25,943 nt of DNA from Lachnospiraceae bacterium UBA1712 (GCA_002317175.1 DCJA01000033.1:19524-45466), one strand, 5' to 3'; counted from the first letter of the stretch, positions 7,298 through 15,524 are shown. Numbers and translations are program-made. The notes: generated from the sequence alone by a model not told the origin.

Positions 7298-8242
7298 CTA
7301 GTTTTTAGCACATTTGTAAAGAAGATCTTCCCATCTGCGATCAACCTCAGCCTGGAACTGTTCGATAAGATCCTCATTGCCTGGCTTGAAGAGATGCTTG
7401 AATCTTCCCTGTTCCTTCAAGAAATCCTCGATTGGAAGCTTCTTCTTTGGCTCATAGCTGAGTGTCCATTTACCATGATCCACCTCGAAGAGTGGCCAGT
7501 AGCAGGTCTCAACCGCAAGCTTACATATCTTCATAATATCAGGAGTATCATATCTCCATCCTCTTGGGCATGGAGCCATAACATTAAGAAATGCAGCACC
7601 CTCTGTATAAATAGCCTTTTCACTCTTAACATAAAGATCTTTGAAATTCTGTGTAAGTGTAGTCTGTGCCACATATGGTACATCATGGTCAGCTATAATG
7701 CTTGCAAGATCCTTACGATTCTGCATTTTACCATTGGACTGCTTTCCAACAGGAGTAGTTGTAGTATCAGCATACATAGGAGTAGCAGATGAACGCTGGA
7801 TACCTGTATTCATATACGCGCCATTATCGTAACATACATATACCATATCATGGCCACGTTCCATTGCACCTGAAAGTGACTGGAAACCAATATCATATGT
7901 ACCACCGTCACCACCAAATGTGATGAACTTGAAGTTCTCATTTTCAGGGAGACGTCCTCTTTTCTTAAGAGCATTGTATGCTGTCTCAACACCACTAAGT
8001 GTTGCACCTGCATTTTCAAATGCGTTGTGGATGTAGCTGTCTTCCCATGCTGTATATGGATACATGTATGTAGAAACCTCAAGACATCCTGTAGCATTAC
8101 CGATTACTGCTCTGTCTCCTTCATGAAGTGCTCTAAGTACACCTCTTACTGCGATTGTAGCGCCACAGCCTGCACACATACGATGTCCAGGAGCAAGACG
8201 CTCTGGTTTATTCATAGCTTCTTTAAAATTATATTTACTCAT
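7298..8242 (-). CDS. porB: 2-oxoacid (probably pyruvate):ferredoxin oxidoreductase, beta subunit
   Basis: This 314-residue subunit binds thiamine diphosphate and a [4Fe-4S] cluster. The complex oxidises pyruvate with CoA to acetyl-CoA and CO2 and reduces ferredoxin in the cytoplasm. MCAGCG gives Cys23 and Cys26, NATGCLEV gives Cys53, and APCPRGW near residue 223 supplies a further family Cys. The thiamine diphosphate motif starts GDGGTYDIGF at 111 and ends at Asn140, with GAYMNTGIQRS following. It is the last gene of the porG-porD-porA-porB operon, 62 nt after porA, and ends at a terminator. Sequence resemblance is to pyruvate enzymes, but a branched-chain 2-oxoacid substrate cannot be excluded by eye. 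Confidence 0.92.
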   Translation of the reverse strand: MSKYNFKEAMNKPERLAPGHRMCAGCGATIAVRGVLRALHEGDRAVIGNATGCLEVSTYMYPYTAWEDSYIHNAFENAGATLSGVETAYNALKKRGRLPENENFKFITFGGDGGTYDIGFQSLSGAMERGHDMVYVCYDNGAYMNTGIQRSSATPMYADTTTTPVGKQSNGKMQNRKDLASIIADHDVPYVAQTTLTQNFKDLYVKSEKAIYTEGAAFLNVMAPCPRGWRYDTPDIMKICKLAVETCYWPLFEVDHGKWTLSYEPKKKLPIEDFLKEQGRFKHLFKPGNEDLIEQFQAEVDRRWEDLLYKCAKN

Positions 8243-8304
8243 AAGTTTGCTCCAATTCTAATTCAACCACTTGATTAATTAAGATGACATTTTTGCATCA
8301 TTGA

Positions 8305-9486
8305 CTATTCTCTAAGTCCGATGTATTTGAACTGTTCAATCTTGTTACCATTTACAACACTATCCTCAAGTTCTGAGAAAATGTCATAAACGTGATTTAC
8401 TGTGAAATCTCTTCCTGCAAGACCGTAAATGTAATTTACTGCCTCAATGAAAACTCTGTCTCTGTAGAGACCCGCCATGATTTCACTTCCAAGTGGTCCA
8501 CCATTGCCATTGTAGCTTTCGCAACGATCCATAATAGCTACTGCCTTACAGTTCTTAAGTGCAGTTGCAAGCTCTGCAGCTGGGAAAGGTCTGAATACAC
8601 GAAGCTTGATAACACCAACCTTCTTGCCCTGAGCACGAAGATCATCAACTGCCTGCTTAGCTGTACCAGCAGCCGAGCCGATGATTACCATGATGTAATC
8701 AGCATCTTCTGTCTTATATTCTTCAAAGAGTTCAAATCCTCTTCCCGTTAATTCTTTGTATTTCTTAGCAACCTCAATAATTACTTCCTTAGAAGCTTCC
8801 ATTGCAAGCTCCTGATTCTTCCTTGCTTCCATAGCATAGTTGGATACACTGTATGGTCCAACTGCCATTGGCTTACCAGGATTAAGAAGATACTCCTCTG
8901 GCTGATATGTTCCAACGAAATTCTGAACCTTTTCATCCTCAAGAAGTTCGATATTCTCTACAGCATGACTTGTAATGAAACCATCCTGACAAATCATAAT
9001 AGGAAGGTGTACTCTTTTATCCTCAGCGATTGGATATGCCTGAATGAAGTTGTCGTATGCTTCCTGATTGTTCTCAGCATATATCTGAATCCATCCTGTA
9101 TCCCTTGCGCCCATACCATCAGTGTGGTCACAGTTGATATTAATAGGACCTGACAGTGTTCTATTAACAAGAGCAAGCGCACATGGCATACGGTTTGATG
9201 CTGCAACTAATAACTCTTCCCACATAAGGGCAAGACCACAGCTGGATGTTGCTGTTAATGATCTGGCTCCTGCTGCCTCAGCACCAATAGTTGCACTCAT
9301 TGATGAATGCTCGCTTTCTACTGGAATGAATTCTGTATCACATTCTCCATTGGCGATATATGTTGATACCATCTGTGGTATTTCTGTTGAAGGTGTAATA
9401 GGGAAAGCAGGCATTACATCTGGATTAATCTGCTTGATAGCATAGGCAACTGCTTCGTTACCACTCATTCTGTCTCTAATAGCCAT
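8305..9486 (-). CDS. porA: 2-oxoacid (probably pyruvate):ferredoxin oxidoreductase, alpha subunit
   Basis: This 393-residue alpha subunit carries the pyrimidine-binding half of the thiamine diphosphate fold and the substrate pocket. The N-terminal block has GNEAVAYAIKQINPDV followed by FPITPSTEIPQ (about residues 28-38), which is the family signature. ESEHSSMSATIGAEAAGAR follows at about 57-75, and SSCGLALMWEELLVAA near 82-97. The C-terminal part contains the transketolase C-like domain with RPFPAAEL. Its ATG is one base after the porD stop (TAA-A-ATG) and its GAGGGAGGG ribosome binding site lies in the end of porD, so translation is coupled. Confidence 0.93.
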   Translation of the reverse strand: MAIRDRMSGNEAVAYAIKQINPDVMPAFPITPSTEIPQMVSTYIANGECDTEFIPVESEHSSMSATIGAEAAGARSLTATSSCGLALMWEELLVAASNRMPCALALVNRTLSGPININCDHTDGMGARDTGWIQIYAENNQEAYDNFIQAYPIAEDKRVHLPIMICQDGFITSHAVENIELLEDEKVQNFVGTYQPEEYLLNPGKPMAVGPYSVSNYAMEARKNQELAMEASKEVIIEVAKKYKELTGRGFELFEEYKTEDADYIMVIIGSAAGTAKQAVDDLRAQGKKVGVIKLRVFRPFPAAELATALKNCKAVAIMDRCESYNGNGGPLGSEIMAGLYRDRVFIEAVNYIYGLAGRDFTVNHVYDIFSELEDSVVNGNKIEQFKYIGLRE

Positions 9487-9487
9487 T

Positions 9488-9790
9488 TTACTGTCCCTCC
9501 CTCATTGTAATTGCACCAAATGGGCAGGCCTTTGCACAAATGCCACAGCCCTTGCAATGGTCATAATCAAAATCTGCTCTCTTGCAGTCCTTAACAGGAA
9601 TACTACTGTCAGGACAAACTGGTACGCAAAGTAAACACTGTTTGCATTTATCTGCTTCAAATACAGGTGTGTTGGTTCTCCACTCTCCTGTCTTGAAATC
9701 CTTTGATGTTGCAGCTGCATACATATGAAGGCCTTCTGTAAGGTCCATATATGGAGACTGCTCTGAAATCTTATTTATATCTGTTCTCAT
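9488..9790 (-). CDS. porD: 2-oxoacid:ferredoxin oxidoreductase, delta subunit (2x[4Fe-4S] ferredoxin-like)
   Basis: This 100-residue electron-transfer subunit passes electrons from the beta-subunit cluster to free ferredoxin. Two complete CxxCxxCxxxC motifs are visible, Cys49/52/55/59 (CKQCLLCVPVCP) and Cys79/82/85/89 (CKGCGICAKACP), enough for two [4Fe-4S] clusters. A non-cluster N-terminal extension of about 45 residues precedes them, as in the PorD family. It lies between porG (72 nt upstream) and porA (1 nt downstream). Confidence 0.94.
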   Translation of the reverse strand: MRTDINKISEQSPYMDLTEGLHMYAAATSKDFKTGEWRTNTPVFEADKCKQCLLCVPVCPDSSIPVKDCKRADFDYDHCKGCGICAKACPFGAITMREGQ

Positions 9791-9862
9791 AAATATTCCT
9801 CTCTTCTTATTTGCATGCTCTCAAATCGAATCGTTCATTATATAATGCAACATCAGACCTGA

Positions 9863-10474
9863 TTACATCTCAACTAAAGCCTTTGCTCCCTTAAGATCTT
9901 CTCTTAATGAATCAAAAGTCTTGGTAAGTGCAAGCATGTTACCTTCGATTACTTCTGGCTTCTTTGCAAACTTATGCTGGTATGAAGCCTGCATCTCTGT
10001 TATAAAATCAGCCTCTGGCATTACCTGGCTAACTGCAACAGCCGCAGCAAGCATTGGTGAATTAGGGAAATATTTGCCAAGAGTCTCTACAGAAATCTTA
10101 CGCGCATCTACTACATATACAGCACCCTTATAGCCCTTTAATAAAGGAATTATCTCATCCTTTGATTTTGCTGTATTAACAATAATTGCTCCGTCTTCTC
10201 TTAGACCACCAGTAACATTAACACTTTCAAGCAGTGTCTCGTCTACTACTACGACAAGATCCGGTGTATAGATATTACTGTGAACTCTTATCTCTTCCTT
10301 GCTGATTCTGTTGTAAGCAGTAATAGGTGCTCCCATTCTTTCTGGACCATATTCAGGGAATCCCTGTACATGAGCTCCTGTTTTCCAGGCAACATCCGCC
10401 AGTAAAAGAGCTGCTGTCTTAGCACCCTGGCCACCTCTTCCGTGCCATCTGATTTCTAATGTCTGATTACTCAT
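9863..10474 (-). CDS. porG: 2-oxoacid:ferredoxin oxidoreductase, gamma subunit
   Basis: This 203-residue gamma subunit, called PorC or PorG in different species, forms the CoA-handling domain of the complex. The glycine-rich start RWHGRGGQGAKTAALLLA (residues 9-26) is the family signature, and GFPEYGPERMGAPITAYNRIS follows over about 38-58 (core PEYGPERMGAPI). Its ATG at 10474 has AGGAG about 10 nt upstream. It opens the por operon behind a good promoter at 10578-10605 and a ~96-nt leader that contains a palindrome and a possible short ORF. Confidence 0.93.
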   Translation of the reverse strand: MSNQTLEIRWHGRGGQGAKTAALLLADVAWKTGAHVQGFPEYGPERMGAPITAYNRISKEEIRVHSNIYTPDLVVVVDETLLESVNVTGGLREDGAIIVNTAKSKDEIIPLLKGYKGAVYVVDARKISVETLGKYFPNSPMLAAAVAVSQVMPEADFITEMQASYQHKFAKKPEVIEGNMLALTKTFDSLREDLKGAKALVEM

Positions 10475-10511
10475 TTTCTAAACCACTCCTATATATACAA
10501 ATCTACTATAC

Positions 10512-10559
10512 TTACTTGTTTATCATTATAAGATGAAACGCTTTCATCTTGATTTCCAT
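10512..10559 (-). CDS. Possible 15-residue leader ORF upstream of porG
   Basis: An ATG at 10559 opens the frame MEIKMKAFHLIMINK and stops at TAA 37 nt before porG. AAAGGTGA lies 6 nt before the ATG, and the frame begins about 11 nt after the predicted transcription start. The palindrome at 10530-10550 lies entirely inside it. The residue content (3 Ile, 1 Leu, 3 Met) is suggestive but not decisive; a chance ORF of this length is quite possible. Confidence 0.25.
   Translation of the reverse strand: MEIKMKAFHLIMINK
10530..10550. promoter_or_regulatory. Palindrome in the por leader (operator or RNA hairpin)
   Basis: Perfect 9-base arms AAGATGAAA and TTTCATCTT flank a 3-base centre, about 20-40 nt after the predicted start site. 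It resembles LacI-family or cre-type sites (TGAAAGCG half) but is one base short of the cre consensus. TTCATCTTA also occurs in the minus strand upstream of the promoter (around 10631-10640). Confidence 0.5.
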
Positions 10560-10577
10560 TTTTATTCACCTTTGTCT

Positions 10578-10605
10578 ATTATACGCTAACCTTAAGGCAT
10601 GTAAA
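10578..10605 (-). promoter_or_regulatory. Promoter of the por operon
   Basis: On the minus strand, TTTACA (10600-10605), a 16-bp spacer and a perfect TATAAT (10578-10583) form a strong sigma-A promoter, with a start near 10570. Confidence 0.75.
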
Positions 10606-10628
10606 GTGAAAAATTGAAATCTTTTCAC
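10606..10628. promoter_or_regulatory. Inverted repeat touching the -35 box of the por promoter
   Basis: GTGAAAA (10606-10612) and TTTTCAC (10622-10628) form 7-bp arms around a 9-bp centre that directly abuts the -35 hexamer. Its position suits an activator or repressor site; the protein is unknown. Confidence 0.4.
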
Positions 10629-10707
10629 TATTAAGATGAATATTTTTGCACACACTGCTTCCTACACAATATGCCCCTTCAATATATAGAAGGCCTTTCT
10701 TAAATTA

Positions 10708-10737
10708 TTTACAGACTGCCTTTGTTTGTTCTATACT
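10708..10737 (+). promoter_or_regulatory. Promoter of proC
   Basis: TTTACA (10708-10713), an 18-bp spacer and TATACT (10732-10737) precede proC by about 70 nt. A 9-bp inverted repeat, CTGCCTTTG (10716-10724) and CAAAGGCAG (10768-10776), brackets the -10 box. GTCTGC (10747-10752) and GCAGAC (10773-10778) can also pair in the transcript. Confidence 0.6.
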
Positions 10738-10805
10738 TATATAAATGTCTGCAATAATTAATGTGACCAAAGGCAGACAAAGCTTTATTATATGAGGAAA
10801 ATACT

Positions 10806-11582
10806 ATGAAGATTTCATTCATCGGAATGGGTAATATGGCTCAGGCTATCGCAGAAGGATTTATTGTCTCTGGAAAAGTTGCGAAGACTGACATATATGC
10901 ATATGCTCCTTCCCAGGACAAATTAGTAAAGAACAGTGAAAAAATAGGTTTTATTCCTTGTGCAAGCACTGCAGAAGCAGTTGATGCTGCTGAGCTGATT
11001 ATCATGGCCTGTAAGCCATATCAGCTTGCCTCTGTTATTGAACTGGTTAAGAATAACCTTAAGGGAAAAGCTATTATATCTGTAGCAGCTGGATGGACCT
11101 TTTCTACTTTCCATGATTTGCTTGGTGATGATGTCAGAATTCAGTGCATAATGCCTAACACTCCAGCTATGGTTGGTGAAGGGGTTATGTTATTCGAGAA
11201 CACCAACACTCTTTCAGAGAATGAGCTGGCATTTACCAAAGATTTATTTAGCTCGCTGGGTATAATAGAAACTCTTCCTACTGAGCTTATGCGAATCGGT
11301 GGTGCTATTTCAGGATGTGGTCCAGCTTTTATGGATCTCATTATGGAGGCTTATTCAGATGCTGCAGTTAAATATGGTATCGGCCGAGATATGGCTTACA
11401 GACTTGTAGCACAGACTATGCTTGGAAGTGCAAAGCTGCAGCAGGTTACCGGTAACCATCCAGGAGTTCTCAAAGATGCAGTCTGCTCACCAAAGGGAAC
11501 TACCATTCGTGGTGTATCCGCATTGGAAGAGGCTGGACTTAGAAGCGCCTGCATCAAATCTATTGATGAAATCATGAAATAA
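10806..11582 (+). CDS. proC: Pyrroline-5-carboxylate reductase
   Basis: This 258-residue enzyme makes the last step of proline synthesis, reducing 1-pyrroline-5-carboxylate with NAD(P)H. The N-terminal Rossmann motif is IGMGNMAQAIAEGF (residues 5-18). The middle has IMPNTPAMVGEG near 113-124. The C-terminal dimerisation domain has the family signature around HPGVLKDAVCSPKGTTIRG (about 218-236) and the ending GVSALEEAGLRSACIKSIDE. The ATG has AGGAAA 7-8 nt upstream. It is divergent from the por operon and followed 39 nt later by a channel gene on the same strand, with no terminator between, so the two are probably one transcript. Confidence 0.95.
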   Translation: MKISFIGMGNMAQAIAEGFIVSGKVAKTDIYAYAPSQDKLVKNSEKIGFIPCASTAEAVDAAELIIMACKPYQLASVIELVKNNLKGKAIISVAAGWTFSTFHDLLGDDVRIQCIMPNTPAMVGEGVMLFENTNTLSENELAFTKDLFSSLGIIETLPTELMRIGGAISGCGPAFMDLIMEAYSDAAVKYGIGRDMAYRLVAQTMLGSAKLQQVTGNHPGVLKDAVCSPKGTTIRGVSALEEAGLRSACIKSIDEIMK

Positions 11583-11621
11583 ATTAGCAACCATTAGCTA
11601 AAAGGATACTACATTATATAT

Positions 11622-12572
11622 ATGAAGAAACGAATATTTAACATTATTCAGATTGGTACAAAAGTCGATCTTCCAAGTTATATATTTGATATCGGAATCG
11701 TGATAGTAATTATCATCAATCTGTTCGTAACATTTTTTAGTACCTTCGAACAGTCCGCTCCCTATTCGGGTCTACTGGATATAGCTGAGCTTATTACTAT
11801 TATTATTTTCACTATCGAATATATCCTTCGGATCTGGACTAGTGAATATCTCTATCCAGAGGAAGGCAAATTCAAGGCAGCCTTCAAATTCATCTTTTCA
11901 TTCTATGGTCTGATTGATTTGTTCACATTCTTCCCTTATTATCTGCCAATCTTCTTCCCTATGGGAATTGTTGCATTCAGGGTATTCAGGGTCATACGAA
12001 TATTCAGACTGTTCAGGATTAATGCCCAGTATGATGCATTCAATGTCATCATCGATGTTATTAAGGTTAAGCGCAACCAGCTATTGTCTTCCATGAGTAT
12101 CATTGCGATATTTATGCTGGCAACAAGTATGTGTATGTACAGTGTAGAGCACACTGCTCAGCCTGATGTTTTTGAAAATGCATTCTCAGGTATCTGGTGG
12201 GCAACCTCCACTCTTCTCACTGTTGGCTATGGCGATGTATATCCCGTAACCACTATTGGAAAGATGCTTGCTATAATAATCTCCTTCCTTGGTGTTGGTC
12301 TTGTTGCCATCCCCACTGGTATTATCAGTGCAGCCTTTGTGGAGCAGTATAGCAACGCTAAGAATGGTGGAAAAATAGATGATGATCAGAACAACTTCAT
12401 GACCCCTACCCTATGTGAAGGACATCCATGGATAGGAATGAAGGTCAAGGAACTGACTCTGCCTCCTCAAATGGAACTGATTAATATTTTTAGAGATGGA
12501 AAAGCCGTTGAATTTAGAGAATCTACCAGACTCAAAGAAAATGATGAGCTATTGATATATCTCAGAAGATAA
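11622..12572 (+). CDS. Voltage-gated potassium channel with C-terminal TrkA-C-like domain
   Basis: This 316-residue inner membrane protein is built like six-helix Kv channels. Hydrophobic segments begin at about residues 20, 55, 90, 112, 158 and 212. The fourth carries arginines at every third position (120, 123, 126, 129, 132), the hallmark of a voltage sensor. The selectivity filter TVGYGD is at residues 200-205. After the last helix a short linker leads to a TrkA-C (RCK-C) domain at about 262-316, with no NAD-binding RCK-N domain in front of it. The ribosome binding site is weak (AAGGA 15 nt before the ATG), so low expression is likely. K+ conduction is well supported; the gating ligand is unknown. 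Confidence 0.9.
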   Translation: MKKRIFNIIQIGTKVDLPSYIFDIGIVIVIIINLFVTFFSTFEQSAPYSGLLDIAELITIIIFTIEYILRIWTSEYLYPEEGKFKAAFKFIFSFYGLIDLFTFFPYYLPIFFPMGIVAFRVFRVIRIFRLFRINAQYDAFNVIIDVIKVKRNQLLSSMSIIAIFMLATSMCMYSVEHTAQPDVFENAFSGIWWATSTLLTVGYGDVYPVTTIGKMLAIIISFLGVGLVAIPTGIISAAFVEQYSNAKNGGKIDDDQNNFMTPTLCEGHPWIGMKVKELTLPPQMELINIFRDGKAVEFRESTRLKENDELLIYLRR

Positions 12573-12586
12573 ATAATATCTCAAAC

Positions 12587-12616
12587 AAAAAAGGACTGTT
12601 TAAAACAGTCCTTTTT
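12587..12616. terminator. Bidirectional terminator between the channel gene and feoB
   Basis: GGACTGTTT and AAACAGTCC form a tight hairpin flanked by A5-6 on the left and T5 on the right, so it works in both directions between the convergent genes. Confidence 0.85.
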
Positions 12617-12644
12617 ACTTTCAGGCAATATAATTTATAGGTTA

Positions 12645-14993
12645 TCACATTCCCCAAGCCTGGCAGATTAGTCTAATCACAAATGCAACAATCCAGGCAA
12701 GAACGCACTGCCATATTACCACACTTACAGCCCAACGTCTTCCCATTTCGCGCTTTACAGATGCAATTGCTGCCACACATGGAGTGTAGAGCAGACTGAA
12801 TACCAGCAAAGTTGCCGCCTGAAGTGATGAAAGAGCAGTTGTAACATCATTGCCCATCAGTATTCCCAGCGTTGAAACCACACTTTCCTTAGCCATAAAT
12901 CCAGAAATAAGCGATGTTACTATTCTCCAGTCTGCTAATCCAATTGGAGCAAGGAGTGGAGCAATTACCCCTGCAAGCTGAGCCATAATGCTGTCAGCAG
13001 AATCAGTAACCAGATTAAAATGGCTATTGAAGCTCTGTAAAAACCATACGCAGATAGTTGCAATAAGAATAACCGAGAAAGCCTTCTGCAAAAAGTCCTT
13101 GGCCTTCTCCCATAAAAGCTGTGTAACATTTTTAGCACCAGGAAGTCTATAGTTTGGAAGCTCCATTACAAATGGAACAGCTTCACCCTTAAACAAAGTA
13201 TACTTAAACAAATGTGCCACTAATATACCAACCACTATTCCCAGAAAATACAGGCCTGTCATTATTAGACCACCGAACTCAGGAAAGAATGCATTTACAA
13301 AAAAAGCATATATTGGTAGTTTTGCTGTACAGCTCATAAATGGTGTAAGCAGTATAGTCATCTTTCTGTCTCTTTCACTTGGAAGAGTTCGTGTAGACAT
13401 TACAGCCGGAACCGTACAACCAAATCCTATAAGCATGGGTACTATACTTTTTCCAGAAAGACCAATACGGCGCAGAAGCTTATCCATCACAAATGCTACT
13501 CTGGCAATATATCCACTATCTTCCATTAAGGATAAGAACAGGAACAAAGTAACTATTATAGGCAGGAAGCTTACTACACTTCCAACTCCGGCAAATATTC
13601 CATCAACCACAAGACTTTGCAGTGTATTATTGACATGAGCAAGTTTCAGACCCTCGCCGACCAAATTAGTCAATGTGTCAATTCCCCTCTCCAGCAATCC
13701 CTGGAAGAATGCCCCTATTACATTGAATGTAAGATAAAACACTACGAGCATAATTAGAACAAACATTGGTATTGCAGTATATTTGCCAGTAAGAATCTTA
13801 TCTATCCTTTCACTTCTGATATGCTCCTTACTTTCCTTGGGTTTGACAACCGTTCTCCTGCAAACCTTTTTAATATAGGCAAATCTCATATCTGCCATAG
13901 CAGCACTTCTGTCCAGACCGCGCTCATTTTCCATTTGCAGGACAATATGCTCCAGCATCTCTATTTCATTATTATCCATCTGTAACTGATCAAGTATCAG
14001 CTTATCGCCTTCAATAACCTTACTTGCCGCAAATCTGACTGGCAAACCAGCATTTTTTGCATGGTCTTCAATTAAATGTATAACCGCATGTATGCATCTG
14101 TGAACTGCTCCGTTGTGGTCTTCTTCATCACAGAAATCCTGTCTAAGAGGTTTTTCCTGATAATATGCAACATGAATTGCATGATCGATCAATTCATGCA
14201 CGCCTTCATTCTTGGCTGCTGCAATTGGTATTACAGGTACACCAAGCATAGCCTCCATCTCATTGACGTATATAGCGCCACCATTGCCTACCATCTCATC
14301 CATCATGTTAATAGCCACAACCATAGGTATTCCCATTTCCAAAAGTTGCATGGTGAGATACAGATTACGCTCAATATTAGTAGCATCTACAATATTAATA
14401 ATTGCCTTTGGCTTCTGCTCTAATACAAAATTTCTGGATACAATTTCCTCACTACTGTAAGGACTCATGGAATATATTCCTGGAAGGTCTGTTACAAGAG
14501 TATTATCATAGCCCTTGATTACACCGTCTTTCCTGTCAACCGTTACACCCGGGAAATTGCCTACATGCTGATTGGAGCCTGTTAGCTGATTAAACAAAGT
14601 AGTTTTTCCACAATTTTGATTACCTACAAGCGCATATGTCAGTACTGTATCCGCTGGTAGAGGATTCTCATCCTTTTTAGAATGATATCTGCATCCAGAT
14701 TCTCCCAGGCCAGGATGTTCTTTTGTTCTTGCTATGCTTTTTCTGTCAGCTGCCTGTTCCTCTTTTTCGACAACCTCTTTTATCTCTATATGTGCAGCAT
14801 CTGCCAATCTTAGTGTTAGCTCGTAACCATGAATTCTAAGTTCCATCGGGTCACCCATGGGGGCAAGCTTAACTACCTTTACAGTTGTACCTGGTATAAC
14901 ACCCATATCCAGGAAATGCTGTCTTAGAGCTCCTTCCCCACCAACTGTAATTATTTCTGCACTTTTTCCTACTGCTAATTCTTTTAATGTCAT
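12645..14993 (-). CDS. feoB: Ferrous iron transporter, FeoA-FeoB fusion
   Basis: This 782-residue protein imports Fe2+ across the cytoplasmic membrane. Residues 1-75 are a FeoA (SH3-like) domain with HFLDMGVIPGTTVKV, fused through a ~45-residue linker to FeoB. The G-protein domain has G1 GNQNCGKT (124-131), a switch region with HVGNFPGVTVD, G3 DLPG, G4 NMMD and G5-like AAAKNEG. The membrane domain starts near residue 405 and has two Gate repeats, with IVPMLIGFGCTVPAVMSTRTL and FMSCTAKLPIYAFF. The two key Cys residues (GFGCTVP and MSCTAKLP) are intact. Fusion of FeoA to FeoB occurs in several anaerobes. No separate feoC is present. Confidence 0.96.
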   Translation of the reverse strand: MTLKELAVGKSAEIITVGGEGALRQHFLDMGVIPGTTVKVVKLAPMGDPMELRIHGYELTLRLADAAHIEIKEVVEKEEQAADRKSIARTKEHPGLGESGCRYHSKKDENPLPADTVLTYALVGNQNCGKTTLFNQLTGSNQHVGNFPGVTVDRKDGVIKGYDNTLVTDLPGIYSMSPYSSEEIVSRNFVLEQKPKAIINIVDATNIERNLYLTMQLLEMGIPMVVAINMMDEMVGNGGAIYVNEMEAMLGVPVIPIAAAKNEGVHELIDHAIHVAYYQEKPLRQDFCDEEDHNGAVHRCIHAVIHLIEDHAKNAGLPVRFAASKVIEGDKLILDQLQMDNNEIEMLEHIVLQMENERGLDRSAAMADMRFAYIKKVCRRTVVKPKESKEHIRSERIDKILTGKYTAIPMFVLIMLVVFYLTFNVIGAFFQGLLERGIDTLTNLVGEGLKLAHVNNTLQSLVVDGIFAGVGSVVSFLPIIVTLFLFLSLMEDSGYIARVAFVMDKLLRRIGLSGKSIVPMLIGFGCTVPAVMSTRTLPSERDRKMTILLTPFMSCTAKLPIYAFFVNAFFPEFGGLIMTGLYFLGIVVGILVAHLFKYTLFKGEAVPFVMELPNYRLPGAKNVTQLLWEKAKDFLQKAFSVILIATICVWFLQSFNSHFNLVTDSADSIMAQLAGVIAPLLAPIGLADWRIVTSLISGFMAKESVVSTLGILMGNDVTTALSSLQAATLLVFSLLYTPCVAAIASVKREMGRRWAVSVVIWQCVLAWIVAFVIRLICQAWGM

Positions 14994-15025
14994 AACAGTT
15001 ACTTCCTATTCTTTGTGATAGTTTC

Positions 15026-15055
15026 ATTATACTAACTATAGTTTGTTTCGTCTAA
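15026..15055 (-). promoter_or_regulatory. Candidate promoter of feoAB with 20-bp phased repeats
   Basis: On the minus strand, TTAGAC (15050-15055), an 18-bp spacer and TATAAT (15026-15031) lie 33 nt before feoAB. A second TATAAT at 15059-15064 lacks a good -35. The word CTAACTA occurs on plus at 15032-15038 and 15052-15058, exactly 20 bp apart and overlapping this promoter. That would suit an iron-responsive repressor, but it is not a clear Fur or DtxR box. Confidence 0.45.
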
Positions 15056-15121
15056 CTAATTATACACAAATTTTTCTGTAACAATTAATTTTTATTGTAT
15101 ATATATCATCACAATCCACAT

Positions 15122-15151
15122 ATAAAAAGCCATGCTTCATCGAAGCATGGC
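15122..15151 (-). terminator. Terminator of the 73-residue protein gene
   Basis: On the minus strand, GCCATGCTTC and GAAGCATGGC form a 10-bp stem with a 3-nt loop, followed by TTTTTATA. It makes the small upstream gene a separate transcript from feoAB. Confidence 0.88.
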
Positions 15152-15180
15152 AATCAATTGCATAATAATATCAGACTTTT

Positions 15181-15402
15181 TTATTTAAGAATTCCCTTTA
15201 ATGCATCAAGCACACCAGCTGCATTATCAACTGTAATCTTACCCTTAACTCCTGCAACCACCTGCTTTACAATATCATCTGGAAGATCAACACCAATTAC
15301 TGACTCAACAGCCTTCACTGGATCCTTCTTAAACTGCTCCATAAGCTTTGGGTCGCTCTGAACCTTCTTTACTATTTCATCGATTTTTGCCTTTACATCC
15401 AT
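15181..15402 (-). CDS. Small protein resembling the leader part of NHLP/Nif11-type peptides
   Basis: This 73-residue protein has its own promoter and terminator and AGGAGG about 8 nt before the ATG, so it is a real and probably well-expressed gene. The N-terminal half has the pattern of NHLP/Nif11-like leader peptides: two D-P turns (DPKLMEQF at 17-24, DPVKAVESVIG at 27-37) and then GVDLPDD (37-43). The C-terminal 20 residues (KITVDNAAGVLDALKGILK) could form an amphipathic helix. There is no Cys, almost no Ser or Thr, and no Gly-Gly cleavage site, and no modifying enzyme is nearby, so it is not an obvious RiPP precursor. Function unknown. Confidence 0.8.
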   Translation of the reverse strand: MDVKAKIDEIVKKVQSDPKLMEQFKKDPVKAVESVIGVDLPDDIVKQVVAGVKGKITVDNAAGVLDALKGILK

Positions 15403-15467
15403 TCCAATAATCCTCCTGTTTGATGTGGTATCTCATTGAATCTAATATAGCTTTCCCCTAGTTAATA

Positions 15468-15476
15468 ATTATAGCA
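15468..15476 (-). promoter_or_regulatory. Extended -10 promoter of the 73-residue protein gene
   Basis: TGCTATAAT on the minus strand is a perfect extended -10 element about 66 nt before the ATG, with no convincing -35 box, as expected for this class. Confidence 0.5.
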
Positions 15477-15524
15477 TCTTGTCCTGGCTTATAAAATAGT
15501 ATTTATGTAAAAAGCAGGTTCGAC

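Noticed and set aside
7394..7792. Plus-strand ORF of 132 codons inside porB
   Set aside because: It is antisense to a well-supported gene, has no ribosome binding site and no family resemblance.
10530..10550. Catabolite-responsive element (cre) in the por leader
   Set aside because: The symmetric site is one base shorter than the cre consensus, so CcpA binding is not supported.
15181..15402. RiPP/bacteriocin cluster
   Set aside because: The peptide lacks modifiable residues and a cleavage site, and neighbouring genes (fba, feoAB) are housekeeping.
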